Below are positions 9,068-17,940 of a stretch of 64,000 nt of DNA, one piece after another (positions within the stretch are counted from its first letter, which is position 1; each line of letters starts with the position of its first letter). The translations under genes were made by a program, and so were the position numbers. Below the pieces are notes generated by a model, which saw only the letters and a program-made list of their open reading frames with translations, was not told the origin of the DNA and ran no database searches. The stretch lies in NCBI GenBank assembly GCA_036746315.1, contig DAIOEK010000003.1, positions 96,726 through 160,725 of the forward strand. Reading direction: 5' to 3'. This DNA is from DAIOEK01 sp036746315 (lineage in GTDB: Bacteria; Chloroflexota; Anaerolineae; Anaerolineales; Anaerolineaceae).

Positions 9068-9709
9068 ATGTTTAAAAGCGTAAAAACGATCTGGAAAAAA
9101 ATACCCCCCCGTGGTCAAAGCTTGGTGGAATTGGCTATTTTCTTTCCCATCATTTTGATGATGCTCTCGGGTTTGATTGAATTTGGTTTTCTGCTCAATC
9201 AATACCTGAACCTGATGGATGGCCCCCGTGAAGGTGCTCGTTTCGGTGTGGACATCTCCCCGTTCCTGGAGCCTTCCGATAATGATGACATCAAATTTTA
9301 TTCGAACTTGGACCCGAACCATCCCGGAATCGCGCAAATTGTTCAACAGGCTATTGTCCCCTATGTATTAAATTCAACAACCGATGATGTTGTGATTACA
9401 GTGGTATCCATCAAAGATGGTGCTATTTATCGTCGTTACCCGGATGATGCGGGTGTGACAAGCACCCCAGGATATTTCAGCTTGAATGGAAAGTACGCGA
9501 CCCGGCTGACGGATGCCGAAATCGCCGCGAAATTGGTCAGCAGTGCGCCTAAATCAGGTGCTGTGGCCGTGGAATTGTTTTACAACTATAAGCAAACCCT
9601 GGCTTTGCCATGGATAACCATCTTTGTGCCTGATCCGATTTTATTGCATATTTTTGCCGTTGCTCCACTTCCTGCTGCGACCCCGCCTGATCCAACTCCA
9701 TCCCCATAA
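9068..9709 (+). CDS. TadE-like pseudopilin
   Basis: 213 residues. RGQSLVELAIFFPIILMML near residues 17-36 is the TadE-like N-terminus: a short basic segment, the G-Q-S-x-x-E motif and one transmembrane helix. The remaining ~170 residues are predicted extracytoplasmic. It is the first of three genes of the same style. Members of this family are minor pilins or secreted assembly factors of Tad/Flp systems; no tadA, tadB, tadC or prepilin peptidase is in this window, so the export machine must be elsewhere. Confidence 0.8.
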   Translation: MFKSVKTIWKKIPPRGQSLVELAIFFPIILMMLSGLIEFGFLLNQYLNLMDGPREGARFGVDISPFLEPSDNDDIKFYSNLDPNHPGIAQIVQQAIVPYVLNSTTDDVVITVVSIKDGAIYRRYPDDAGVTSTPGYFSLNGKYATRLTDAEIAAKLVSSAPKSGAVAVELFYNYKQTLALPWITIFVPDPILLHIFAVAPLPAATPPDPTPSP

Positions 9710-9720
9710 GAGACCTGGTT

Positions 9721-11409
9721 ATGAAAAAACTTCATTTGAATCTTCTGCAAAAATCTGAAAAAGGACAATCCATTGTTTTAATTGCATTGGTATTTGTTGG
9801 TTTACTGGCATTTATTGGCTTGACTGTCGATATGGGCGTGTTGTTTATCTCTTACGGCAATCTCCGGCGGGCTGTGGATAATGCGGCACTGGCAGCCGCC
9901 ACCCAGATGCGCGAAAACTATACCAACGCGCAACTGACCGATTCTGCAGCGCAATTCCTCCGCCTTAACAATGTCGATGCCGACCCGACAACTGTGGATG
10001 TAAAAACCTGCGATCCCACTGATCCTGACCCTGAACTTTGCCCGACCGACAAACGCAAATTGGTTCGCGTCACAGCATCTGTCCCGGTAAAATTTTCGTT
10101 TCTCCCGGTAATCGGATTCTACGAGACCACTATTACCGCTAAAGCAATCGCTGAAGCCGCCTCAATGGACGTAGTCTTGGTGATTGATATCTCCGAATCC
10201 ATGGCCGATGAAAGTTCACCGGATTACCTCAAAGACCCGGCAAACTGCAATGCCGAAGACCCTACCGGAGCATTGGACCCCGGTGTATATAAAATTCCTG
10301 GGGAGTGCCATCCATTTGAAGAGGTGAAACAAGCAGCAGCCGCTTCCTTCGCTAACTGGGTTTTAAATAAACCCGTAACAGAAGAGGAAGACCGATTGGC
10401 TGTGGTCGTATTCTCCAATGGGTGGGAAGCCGGGTATACCTATGCTAATAAAATCCCGAATAAAGGTACGGGATTGGTCTGCCCCGATGGACTTCGAAAT
10501 TCCAGTGGATTATGCACCAACAGCCCCTGGATGAATGATTACAACCAGGCGTATGAATTGATCACCAATCTCCAGGTTTACCAGAGGGAAAGATGTCCAC
10601 AGCCCTGGATGGAAGCCGATTTTACCGGAGCCTGCTCGGAATACCCGGATCCGGTAAGTAGTCCGGCTACAGATTTTATTTCCAGCCAATGTCCATTTAT
10701 GCAGATCAACCCAAATCCGAATATCTCTGACGGTTCCACCTGCCAGACGACCAATATCGGCGGTGGATTGAAGTTGGGCGCCTCCCTCTTCGGTATCGAT
10801 ATGCGGAAGGATGCCCTCTGGCTGGTAATATTGCTTACGGACGGTGCTGCAAATGCAACGGAAGTATCGCATGATTCTGACCCTGAATATCTCGATGCGA
10901 GCAACAATATACTTCAGGATATAAAATTATCCTTGCCTATCGGCTTCTGCCCCACCACCGGAGATATCAATATCGATTGGGGCTGCCGTGATCGCGACGT
11001 GACCTCACGCCATGTCTCATCCAGCAGTGAATACGACGCAGATGACTTTGCCCGGGATATGGCTGACCTGGTTAGTTGTGACCCAACCAATCCGAAAACA
11101 GGCTGTTCACAAGCCGGTCAGGGTGCGGTTATGTTTGCCATCGGTCTGGGAAAAACAGTGGTGAACGATTTTACGCCCGCCAAGTCGACATTAAGTGATA
11201 CCGCTGGAAAACCTTATGGAGACACCCTGTTGAGATATGTTGGAGCAGTAGGTGATGACGGTGACCCCACCACAGATCCATGCAATGGGGTTGCGATCAA
11301 TGCCAGTGGGTATAGCTGTGGAAATTATTACTTCTCATCATCAGGTTCCGGACTGGATGCTGTGTTCACCCAGATTGCATCTAGAGTGTTTACTCGGTTA
11401 GCCAAGTAG
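9721..11409 (+). CDS. TadG-like protein with von Willebrand A domain
   Basis: 562 residues. N-terminus EKGQSIVLIALVFVGLLAFIG is the TadG helix, followed by VDMGVLFISYGNLRRAVDNAALAAA, the typical Tad-domain continuation. From about residue 155, VVLVIDISESM is a MIDAS-type DxSxS motif of a VWA domain, with a later LLTDGAANAT strand; the domain runs to the C-terminus and is interrupted by Cys-rich inserts (many paired Cys, suggesting disulfides). Such proteins act as extracellular adhesins at pilus bases or tips. Coupled to its neighbours by 11-14 base gaps. Confidence 0.85.
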   Translation: MKKLHLNLLQKSEKGQSIVLIALVFVGLLAFIGLTVDMGVLFISYGNLRRAVDNAALAAATQMRENYTNAQLTDSAAQFLRLNNVDADPTTVDVKTCDPTDPDPELCPTDKRKLVRVTASVPVKFSFLPVIGFYETTITAKAIAEAASMDVVLVIDISESMADESSPDYLKDPANCNAEDPTGALDPGVYKIPGECHPFEEVKQAAAASFANWVLNKPVTEEEDRLAVVVFSNGWEAGYTYANKIPNKGTGLVCPDGLRNSSGLCTNSPWMNDYNQAYELITNLQVYQRERCPQPWMEADFTGACSEYPDPVSSPATDFISSQCPFMQINPNPNISDGSTCQTTNIGGGLKLGASLFGIDMRKDALWLVILLTDGAANATEVSHDSDPEYLDASNNILQDIKLSLPIGFCPTTGDINIDWGCRDRDVTSRHVSSSSEYDADDFARDMADLVSCDPTNPKTGCSQAGQGAVMFAIGLGKTVVNDFTPAKSTLSDTAGKPYGDTLLRYVGAVGDDGDPTTDPCNGVAINASGYSCGNYYFSSSGSGLDAVFTQIASRVFTRLAK

Positions 11410-11423
11410 GAAGCGAGCGAATT

Positions 11424-13223
11424 ATGTGGAAAACACCGAAATTTAAAATACCCATTCTCAAGAAAAAGCTTTCCGCCCAATCGATGGTCGAATTTGCACT
11501 GGTTTTGCCGGTACTATTGGCGTTAATCTTTGGCATTATCGAATTTGGTCGATTGTTCCAGGCTTGGCTCTCCGTTCAAAACAGCGCTCGCTTTGCAGTC
11601 CGCTATGCCGTTACCGGTAACTATAATTTTGATTATTGTGATGATGCAGCAGCTGACTTGGTTAATGATGACGCCTTCAAGATGTACAAAACGAACAACA
11701 TCGTCGCCGCAGTTGACCCGGCGTATGCAGATACTTATGGCGGCGATCTTCAAGATTGCAAAATACCCAACAGCTTTCAAACAGACCTGATGGGGCGAGC
11801 ACCGTTTAATAGCATGTCCGGAAATGCTCAGCAACTAGCCTTATCTGAAGCAATTCAAAATATGACAGCTGTCATGCAGGATTATGCCCGTCTGCATTCC
11901 ATTCATGATATTACCATTCAGGATGCCTTTGCCATCGCCAGGGATCCGACCGTGCATGATGAAAACGAAGGCGGCTACTTTAACGTGGTTGTATATTCGT
12001 CCCGGTTATTGTCAGAAGGCGGCTCGGTCACATTCTCCGATCCTGGTAATGGTATTTATTGGGGTGTAAATCCCAAGGAAGACCCAGGTGGTCCAAGTGA
12101 TCGTGTGGCTATCGGGGTGGATTTCAACCATCCGTTGATTACGCCCTTCTTAATGAGCGTTTGGCCATATGTACACCTCACTACCGTGCGTGAGGGAATT
12201 ATTGAAAACTTCCGTTCTTCCAAGACTATTAACGTGTCACCTCCTATTTCAATGCCCACTCCAACGGCATCCTTTACGCCATCCACCACACCTACGCCAA
12301 CCTTCACGCCATCACCAACACCCACGTTTACGAATACGCCGACAGCTACATTTACACCCAGCTTGACGTCGACACCTACAAACACCTTTACTCCTTCGGC
12401 AACCAGCACCCCAACCTATACACTTACACCTTCGCGGACGCCGACGAACACACTTACGCCTTCCTTGACACCTACTATCAGCTGTGGTGATCTTTCAATG
12501 ACATTGGGCATGGATGGCACAAGCACTGTCAGATTGAGAGCGGTCATTCAAAATAACAACCCTGTTGATATTGGCTTTGGCACCGCAACGGTGTACTGGA
12601 CAAGTCAGATATCGACCGAACGGCTGTACAGAATGTACATGGATGCAACGAGATTCTATAATACGAGCGACTATACTCCACCTACAACTGGCTCTCGCTC
12701 GCCTGAGATGATGCTTTCGGGAGATGGCGACACACACAATTTGGTTATCTACTTTACCGGTCTGGACTCACGCGGTCTGGATGGTACCTTCACGGTAAAT
12801 GTCTGGCTGGATAATGGTCGTTGTCCATTATCAGATACCTATACCCGTACAGCTGCCACCGCCACTAATACCCGCACACCAACGATGACCTACACAGCCA
12901 GTAATACACCTACCATCACAACCACCCCAACCCGTACATATACCCCATCCATAACACCGACGCCTTCGCGCACACCTACACGTACGCCCACCTATACACC
13001 TACAATCACCAAAACGCCTACGGCGACATTCACGCCATCCAGAACCCCAACACGCACATATACGCCAACGGCATCATTCACGCCGCCTGCTACAAATACG
13101 CCCACGCGCACCCCGACGCCTACACGCACACCAACACCAACAACTGCACCAACCAATACGCCGTCACGAACTCCCACGCCAACATACACCTACACGCCAC
13201 GTGGCTGTGGTTCTGACTGTTAG
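11424..13223 (+). CDS. TadE-like protein with Thr/Pro-rich stalks and a central beta domain
   Basis: 599 residues. LSAQSMVEFALVLPVLLALIFGIIEFGRLFQAWLSVQ near the start is the TadE motif and helix (given here in part for recognition: QSMVEFALVLPVLLALIFG). After an extracellular region of ~230 residues comes a first Thr/Pro stalk, a ~120-residue beta-rich module beginning CGDLSMTLGMDG, and a second longer stalk ending in a Cys-containing tail CGSDC. The paired cysteines near the C-terminus could lock the protein or a partner. Architecture suggests a stalked surface component; no sortase signal is visible. Confidence 0.75.
   Translation: MWKTPKFKIPILKKKLSAQSMVEFALVLPVLLALIFGIIEFGRLFQAWLSVQNSARFAVRYAVTGNYNFDYCDDAAADLVNDDAFKMYKTNNIVAAVDPAYADTYGGDLQDCKIPNSFQTDLMGRAPFNSMSGNAQQLALSEAIQNMTAVMQDYARLHSIHDITIQDAFAIARDPTVHDENEGGYFNVVVYSSRLLSEGGSVTFSDPGNGIYWGVNPKEDPGGPSDRVAIGVDFNHPLITPFLMSVWPYVHLTTVREGIIENFRSSKTINVSPPISMPTPTASFTPSTTPTPTFTPSPTPTFTNTPTATFTPSLTSTPTNTFTPSATSTPTYTLTPSRTPTNTLTPSLTPTISCGDLSMTLGMDGTSTVRLRAVIQNNNPVDIGFGTATVYWTSQISTERLYRMYMDATRFYNTSDYTPPTTGSRSPEMMLSGDGDTHNLVIYFTGLDSRGLDGTFTVNVWLDNGRCPLSDTYTRTAATATNTRTPTMTYTASNTPTITTTPTRTYTPSITPTPSRTPTRTPTYTPTITKTPTATFTPSRTPTRTYTPTASFTPPATNTPTRTPTPTRTPTPTTAPTNTPSRTPTPTYTYTPRGCGSDC
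12250..12480 (+). repeat. Thr/Pro codon repeat, first stalk
   Basis: Imperfect repeats of a TPTxTFTPS-type unit (mostly ACN and CCN codons). Protein-level low complexity that generates long false reading frames on both strands. Confidence 0.85.
12850..13200 (+). repeat. Thr/Pro codon repeat, second stalk
   Basis: About 115 codons of TPTRTYTP-like units with the same periodicity as the first stalk; a likely site of length variation between strains. Confidence 0.85.
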
Positions 13224-13231
13224 CACTAAAA

Positions 13232-13261
13232 ACCGGAGCGGTAGTAACCGCTCCGGTTTTT
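13232..13261 (+). terminator. Terminator of the Tad-like cluster
   Basis: Stem ACCGGAGCGGT / ACCGCTCCGGT with loop AGTA (13232-13257), followed by a T-run. Confidence 0.9.
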
Positions 13262-13277
13262 GCTATACAATTCTGAT

Positions 13278-15413
13278 ATGAAAAATAAAATTCTTCCAAT
13301 GTCCAAAAACAAACTTTTCTTGTTCGTTATTGTGGCCTGGTTTTTGGCATATGGCGTTTTTCAAGGTTTTCATCCCTACGATAGTATCACCCACACATCT
13401 TACATTCTTGGCTTTTTGATCATTCCAACAATGTTAGCGCTGATAAGCGCAATATTGTGTACCCCCCGCATGGAACCACGCTACCTGTTCATTTTTACAA
13501 CAGGTATTTTTCTCACTTCGGTTTCTGATTTGTTGCTCCTGTCCAACCGCACTTCAAGCCCAAAGATGAATTCAATTATCCTTTGGATGAGTCTGGCAGG
13601 GGCATTACTCCTGATTTTATTGTGGATATTACAACCCGTTGTACGGAGGCATGATTTCATCCGTGTCAAGCTCCTGTTGGATATGGCAATATCCACCGGA
13701 GCAATTACAGTGTTAGCCTGGTTACTGTTCATCCAACCCAACGCGCTGATCAATGTCATCCCTGAATTAGATGCATTTACTTACACATTGATCCTGATCG
13801 ATATAAGCCTTTTCGCCATCCTGTTGAACTTGGCACTGATCGCATTACAGCCTGCAATACAAAGACGGATGTTGGTTTATGTGGTGGGCGTTTTCTTTTT
13901 GGCCCTGGGAGATATTTCAGTTTTATTAGCTCCTGCTCTCCACGAAGTTCAACCAGGTACTTCTCTCGATATTGGTTATTTGCTGGGGTATTCTTTTATT
14001 TCTGTTTCCGTCTTGATTGGGACAGATGACAAATTTACAAAACAGAAATCGCAGCCAATACCGGAGCAAACTTTTGGCGAACGAGTTCAATCGGTATTAG
14101 CGGTTGCTTTATCCTTGGTCTTGTTGGGATATCTCTTTGTCTTCTGGCGAATGGAGCAAGACATACCACAAACAATCATGGTCTTTAGCGCCATGGTGTG
14201 GCTTTTATTGATTGCAAGGCAGGGGGTTGCTGCAGGAGAATTCGAGTTACAGCAATATTCATTGCTCTTTAATCAATCAGCAGAACCATCTTTTCTGTGT
14301 ACTTCAGACCACAAATTGCTCCTGGTAAATAACGCTATGACAGCAATCTGCCAGGCAGATCATGAAGAAAAATTGTTAGGAAGCAAGCTTGGCCACTTCT
14401 TTCCCGACCTAAATATGAATTTACTCGGCTCCGATAAGCCGGTCGAACTTATTTTGAAAACAGCACAAAACAAGTATCTACCAGTAGACCTGGCAATAAA
14501 AAGCGTCCAATTGGGCTGGTTTCGGCGGAAAGTGATAGCCGGGGTAATCCACGACCTGACCTGGCAAAAACAACAGCAGGCCGAACTCCAGGATGCACTG
14601 GATAAAATCGGGCAGGTGAAAAGTGAATTGGAAATATTGAATAACGAACTCGAGTTGCGGGTGGCAGAGAAAACCAGTTCACTCAGTTCCGCGTATAAAC
14701 AATTGGAAGAGCAAAATCGAATGCTGCAGGACCTGGACCGGCTAAAATCGGACTTTGTTTCGATGGTGTCACATGAACTGCGTGCACCTCTCACCAATAT
14801 CAGTGGCGGCATAGAACTGCTCCTTTCCCGGCAAAAAATGCTTGCACCGGAAAACAGAACTTCCCTGCAGTTGGTTCAGGCGGAAATTAATAGATTGACC
14901 CGTATTGTCGAAAGTATACTGGATCTCTCAGCCTTGGATGCCGGCAGAATGCCCATCTACCCCGAGCCGATCCATTGGAACAACATACCTCAGATTGTTG
15001 CCGATTCCACCCGGAGCATTTCCGACAGCAAGTTGATCTTCGCCTTTCCCAAAATGGATGTGGTGTTCCTGGCTGATCCGCTGGTGCTGGGCAGTGTTTT
15101 CTCCTACCTGATCGACAACTCGCGGAAATACGCTCCCGATAGTAATATTGAGATCAGTGGGAATATCGCAGAGGGGCATGCAATTCTGCAACTTTGCGAT
15201 CATGGGCCGGGCATCCCTCAAGAAATGCTCGCCAGAATTTTTGATAAGTTCGTACGGGCAGACAACAGCGATTCCCGCGAAGTATACGGCAGAGGGCTGG
15301 GATTATACATGGCAAAGCGTCTGATTGAAGCCATGCATGGCACAATTTCTGCAGACAACCAGGATACAGGTGGAGCACGGCTTACTATTGTGTTGCCGCT
15401 CATGGAAAGTTAA
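13278..15413 (+). CDS. Membrane sensor histidine kinase with PAS domain
   Basis: About 711 residues from ATG 13278 (a further ATG at 13299 is possible; no clear RBS at either). Roughly eight hydrophobic segments fill the first ~300 residues. A PAS-like domain follows (SLLFNQSAEPSFLCTSDH), then a coiled coil and a HisKA domain with the H-box MVSHELRAPLTNISG, and HATPase_c boxes DNSRKYAPDS (N), DHGPGIPQEM (G1) and GRGLGLYMAKRL (G2). The adjacent response regulator starts one base after its stop. Signal unknown; proximity to the Tad-like cluster is suggestive only, since a strong terminator separates them. Confidence 0.9.
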   Translation: MKNKILPMSKNKLFLFVIVAWFLAYGVFQGFHPYDSITHTSYILGFLIIPTMLALISAILCTPRMEPRYLFIFTTGIFLTSVSDLLLLSNRTSSPKMNSIILWMSLAGALLLILLWILQPVVRRHDFIRVKLLLDMAISTGAITVLAWLLFIQPNALINVIPELDAFTYTLILIDISLFAILLNLALIALQPAIQRRMLVYVVGVFFLALGDISVLLAPALHEVQPGTSLDIGYLLGYSFISVSVLIGTDDKFTKQKSQPIPEQTFGERVQSVLAVALSLVLLGYLFVFWRMEQDIPQTIMVFSAMVWLLLIARQGVAAGEFELQQYSLLFNQSAEPSFLCTSDHKLLLVNNAMTAICQADHEEKLLGSKLGHFFPDLNMNLLGSDKPVELILKTAQNKYLPVDLAIKSVQLGWFRRKVIAGVIHDLTWQKQQQAELQDALDKIGQVKSELEILNNELELRVAEKTSSLSSAYKQLEEQNRMLQDLDRLKSDFVSMVSHELRAPLTNISGGIELLLSRQKMLAPENRTSLQLVQAEINRLTRIVESILDLSALDAGRMPIYPEPIHWNNIPQIVADSTRSISDSKLIFAFPKMDVVFLADPLVLGSVFSYLIDNSRKYAPDSNIEISGNIAEGHAILQLCDHGPGIPQEMLARIFDKFVRADNSDSREVYGRGLGLYMAKRLIEAMHGTISADNQDTGGARLTIVLPLMES

Positions 15414-15414
15414 T

Positions 15415-16122
15415 ATGGCGAAGAAAATTCTTCTGGTCGATGATGATCCAACGCTATTGAAGTTTTTTGGCGAATACCTTGGCGGAGATGGATATGAAGT
15501 GCTTACCGCGCAGCACGGAGCTGAGGCGCTGCGGGCAGCATTCCACCATCATCCCGATCTGATCATTCTGGATGTCATGATGCCTGGCATGGATGGATGG
15601 GAGGTATGCGCCCGTATTCGCGAGATGTCCTCCATCCCAATCATTCTCGTGACCGGAAAGACCAGCGAAACGGACAAATTGCGCGGTTTCAAATTGGGGG
15701 CTGACGATTATGTAACCAAGCCATTCAGCTTTGCCGAGGTCGCAGCTCGCATCCGGGCGGTACTGGTAAGAAGTAGCCAGCTGCAAAATGAAAATGCTGC
15801 AATTCTGCAAATCCAAGATATCACCATCCACCTGGATAAACGAAGTGTGCGCAGAGGCAATGAAGAAATCATCCTCACACCCACTGAATTTCGACTGTTG
15901 GAATACCTTGCCCGTCATCAGGGTAGAGCCATACCAGAAGATGAACTTGCAAAAGCGGTTTGGGGGAATACCCGCGAAGAGGATTCCAGCACGGTCAGAC
16001 GTTATATCTTTTTACTGCGGCAGAAGGTCGAAAAAGACCCCGCGCAGCCGGAGATCGTGAAGACTCTTCGCGGATACGGCTACCGGATGGGTACCGCCAG
16101 TTTGCATTTACCCGACGAATAA
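15415..16122 (+). CDS. OmpR/PhoB-type response regulator
   Basis: 235 residues from ATG 15415, directly after the kinase stop (the open frame starts earlier inside the kinase gene, but MAKKILLVDDDPTLL is the canonical receiver N-terminus). Receiver: acidic pair DDD, phospho-acceptor in LIILDVMMPGMDG, Thr in LVTGK, Lys in DYVTKPFS. C-terminal winged helix: LTPTEFRLLEYLARHQG, TVRRYIFLLRQKVE and the end RGYGYRMG. It is the cognate partner of the preceding kinase. Confidence 0.93.
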   Translation: MAKKILLVDDDPTLLKFFGEYLGGDGYEVLTAQHGAEALRAAFHHHPDLIILDVMMPGMDGWEVCARIREMSSIPIILVTGKTSETDKLRGFKLGADDYVTKPFSFAEVAARIRAVLVRSSQLQNENAAILQIQDITIHLDKRSVRRGNEEIILTPTEFRLLEYLARHQGRAIPEDELAKAVWGNTREEDSSTVRRYIFLLRQKVEKDPAQPEIVKTLRGYGYRMGTASLHLPDE

Positions 16123-16165
16123 CGTCACAGTCGTAAACCATCCTTGATTATGGTAAGATAAGAAC

Positions 16166-16528
16166 ATGGATGACAAAATTACCATCATTGAAGGGCCAAC
16201 CCCTGAATTTGCCCAGGCGCCGGATGCGTGGGCTATGGGTATTTATGAGGGACCGGGACAGCATGATCTGGTTTTTACCCGTCTGCGCACTTTCAATGGT
16301 CAAGCCTTGGTGGAACGCTGTTATCGTGCATGGAAAACGCAGGGGGGGATGGTCCTTGAATACCGTGATGAACTGGGAATTACCCAGACAAAGCCAATTG
16401 TAGCCATTCGTTCAGTGGCGATCGAAGATGGACAAGTTCTCCTAATGTGGTTGCGCAGCGAGCCAACTCAGGAAGAAGAGACTCCAACCGATTTTGATCT
16501 GGACGATAACGGTTTAGATATCTCATAA
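16166..16528 (+). CDS. Small conserved-looking protein of unknown function
   Basis: 120 residues, acidic, soluble, no signal peptide. Starts MDDKITIIEGPTPEF and ends with an Asp/Glu-rich tail. I do not recognise a domain; the middle (VFTRLRTFNGQALVERCYRAW) looks like a small beta-alpha fold. It stands alone between the response regulator and a long hairpin. Codon usage matches its neighbours, so it is probably real. Confidence 0.6.
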   Translation: MDDKITIIEGPTPEFAQAPDAWAMGIYEGPGQHDLVFTRLRTFNGQALVERCYRAWKTQGGMVLEYRDELGITQTKPIVAIRSVAIEDGQVLLMWLRSEPTQEEETPTDFDLDDNGLDIS

Positions 16529-16534
16529 AAAATA

Positions 16535-16567
16535 AATACACAGGTGAGAGACTCTCACCTGTGTATT
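16535..16567. terminator. Perfect 16-bp hairpin, likely terminator
   Basis: Arms 16535-16550 and 16552-16567 are exact reverse complements around a single base. The A/T-rich base of the stem puts T-rich sequence at either 3' side, so it can terminate in both directions. No long T-run follows. Confidence 0.6.
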
Positions 16568-16575
16568 ATATTAAG

Positions 16576-16616
16576 CAACAAACGCCTGGGTGAGGGGGGC
16601 ACCCAAACGTCTGTTG
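16576..16616. other. Two-part stem-loop of unknown role
   Basis: Outer arms CAACAAACG (16576-16584) and CGTCTGTTG (16608-16616) pair with one mismatch; inner arms GGGTG (16588-16592) and CACCC (16600-16604) pair perfectly around a G-rich loop. It sits next to the preceding hairpin, between a protein gene and a tRNA gene on the opposite strand. Confidence 0.45.
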
Positions 16617-16693
16617 TCATTAGTTTACCATATCTACACGTACTGTCAAGATATTTTCATTAGAAAAAGTTAACAGAATTATGTAGAAAACAA

Positions 16694-16767
16694 TGCCCCA
16701 GGAGGGACTCGAACCCCCAACCTAGGCGTTAGGAGTGCCTCGCTCTATCCATTTGAGCCACTGGGGC
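16694..16767 (-). tRNA. tRNA-Arg (anticodon CCU)
   Basis: On the minus strand a 74-base cloverleaf: acceptor GCCCCAG / CTGGGGC with discriminator A, D-stem GCTC/GAGC, anticodon loop CTCCTAA giving CCU (reads AGG), T-loop GGTTCGAGTCC. An A-C mismatch closes the anticodon stem at the loop side. CCA is not encoded. Confidence 0.93.
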
Positions 16768-16878
16768 ATAGGGGTATTTTACCTTAGAATGGGATCCTTA
16801 TGATAGGGTAAAATGCTGCCCCCCAAATCCGAAAAAGTATGTCATAATTGCCCAATGTAAATGTAAAGGAGGTTTTTC

Positions 16879-17751
16879 ATGAAAACCGCAGTACGCATAT
16901 TCAGCATTCTACTAATCCTCACCTTTGGATTAACAGCATGCACGCCCGCAGCCGTTTCAACCACATCCCCCGCGACAGCAACCATTGATGTCGCCCCAAT
17001 TCACACCTCGGCGGCTGCTACCATCGCCGTGGAAGAAACACGCAATGCAGCGCTCCAGGCTACCTCCACCCCGTTGCCTGAGCCAACCGCAACGGAAGCT
17101 CCTACCGAAATGCCAACCGTGGAACTACCCACCGCTGCGCCCGAGGTAGCCATGCTCGAGCCTACACCCACTATGTGGATTCCGGTCAGCGGCGACATAC
17201 TCCCCACCATCAGAGCAAGGTTAAGCACCAACTGTCGACAGGGACCAGATCCCAAATTCGATATCGTTGCTGCCTTCGAAGAAGGCGATAAATCCCGTGT
17301 GGTAGGTAAGCTCCGCGGTGGTGGTTGGTGGTATATCGAAAATCCGCAAGACGATGACCCCAAATACTGCTGGGTGTGGGCTGAGACCACTGAAGTAGAG
17401 GGCAGCACCAACTACGTACAGGAGATGTTTGTTGCCACACCATATGTTTCCAAACCTGTAATCCATCTTAGCCTCAGTGTGGATCCGGAAACTTCCGGTA
17501 CATGTCCGCAGACCTTTACCATCACAGCTTCGATAAAGACAGATCGCTTGGGCGATTTCACTTACAGCATCGTGGATAATACCGGCGAAGTGCTAAAAAG
17601 TGGTGTTCTGAGTTTTCTGGATGATGGCACGAAAACAATCACCTTCACCAAGAAATACAAAGTAAGTTTAACCAAATGGATCCAAATGAAAGTCACCAGT
17701 CCGGTAAGTGAAAAAACCGGTAAGGTTCAATTCACCCTGGATTGTCCATAA
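16879..17751 (+). CDS. SH3-domain lipoprotein, paralog 1
   Basis: 290 residues. Lipoprotein signal with lipobox LTAC, a Thr/Pro/Glu-rich linker to about residue 100, a bacterial SH3-like domain starting TNCRQGPDPKF and ending YCWVWAETTEV (conserved Cys pair C in NCR and C in CWVW), and a C-terminal beta-sandwich (PVIHLSLSV to FTLDCP) with a second Cys pair. AAAGGAGG precedes the ATG. It is first of three tandem paralogs, each with its own terminator. Likely a membrane-anchored cell-envelope protein; ligand unknown. Confidence 0.8.
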   Translation: MKTAVRIFSILLILTFGLTACTPAAVSTTSPATATIDVAPIHTSAAATIAVEETRNAALQATSTPLPEPTATEAPTEMPTVELPTAAPEVAMLEPTPTMWIPVSGDILPTIRARLSTNCRQGPDPKFDIVAAFEEGDKSRVVGKLRGGGWWYIENPQDDDPKYCWVWAETTEVEGSTNYVQEMFVATPYVSKPVIHLSLSVDPETSGTCPQTFTITASIKTDRLGDFTYSIVDNTGEVLKSGVLSFLDDGTKTITFTKKYKVSLTKWIQMKVTSPVSEKTGKVQFTLDCP

Positions 17752-17769
17752 AATCTGATTATTAGATCT

Positions 17770-17808
17770 AAAAACATCTCCTTCGCTGAGTGAAGGAGAT
17801 GTTTTTTT
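17770..17808 (+). terminator. Terminator after SH3 lipoprotein 1
   Basis: AACATCTCCTTC / GAAGGAGATGTT stem with a 7-base loop and seven T. Confidence 0.9.
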
Positions 17809-17940
17809 ATAGTAATTTTTCCGCTTTACTTTTTGAATTTATCCTACAATTAATGCATTGCAGGGCTATAATTAAATAAATAAGAAAACGCTTCTTGACC
17901 AGGTTGTTATAATGATAAAGATAAACCCCACGGGGAGGTA

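Noticed and set aside
12056..13189. Val/Gly repeat frames on the minus strand and similar ones at 61098-61403
   Set aside because: Reverse reading of Thr/Pro codon repeats, not genes.
12250..13200. Possible CRISPR-like array
   Set aside because: Repeats are short, in frame and encode Thr/Pro stalks; no spacers of constant length and no cas genes.
17161..17200. IPVSG in SH3 lipoprotein 1 as a second sortase signal
   Set aside because: It lies in the middle of the protein, with no following hydrophobic helix or basic tail.
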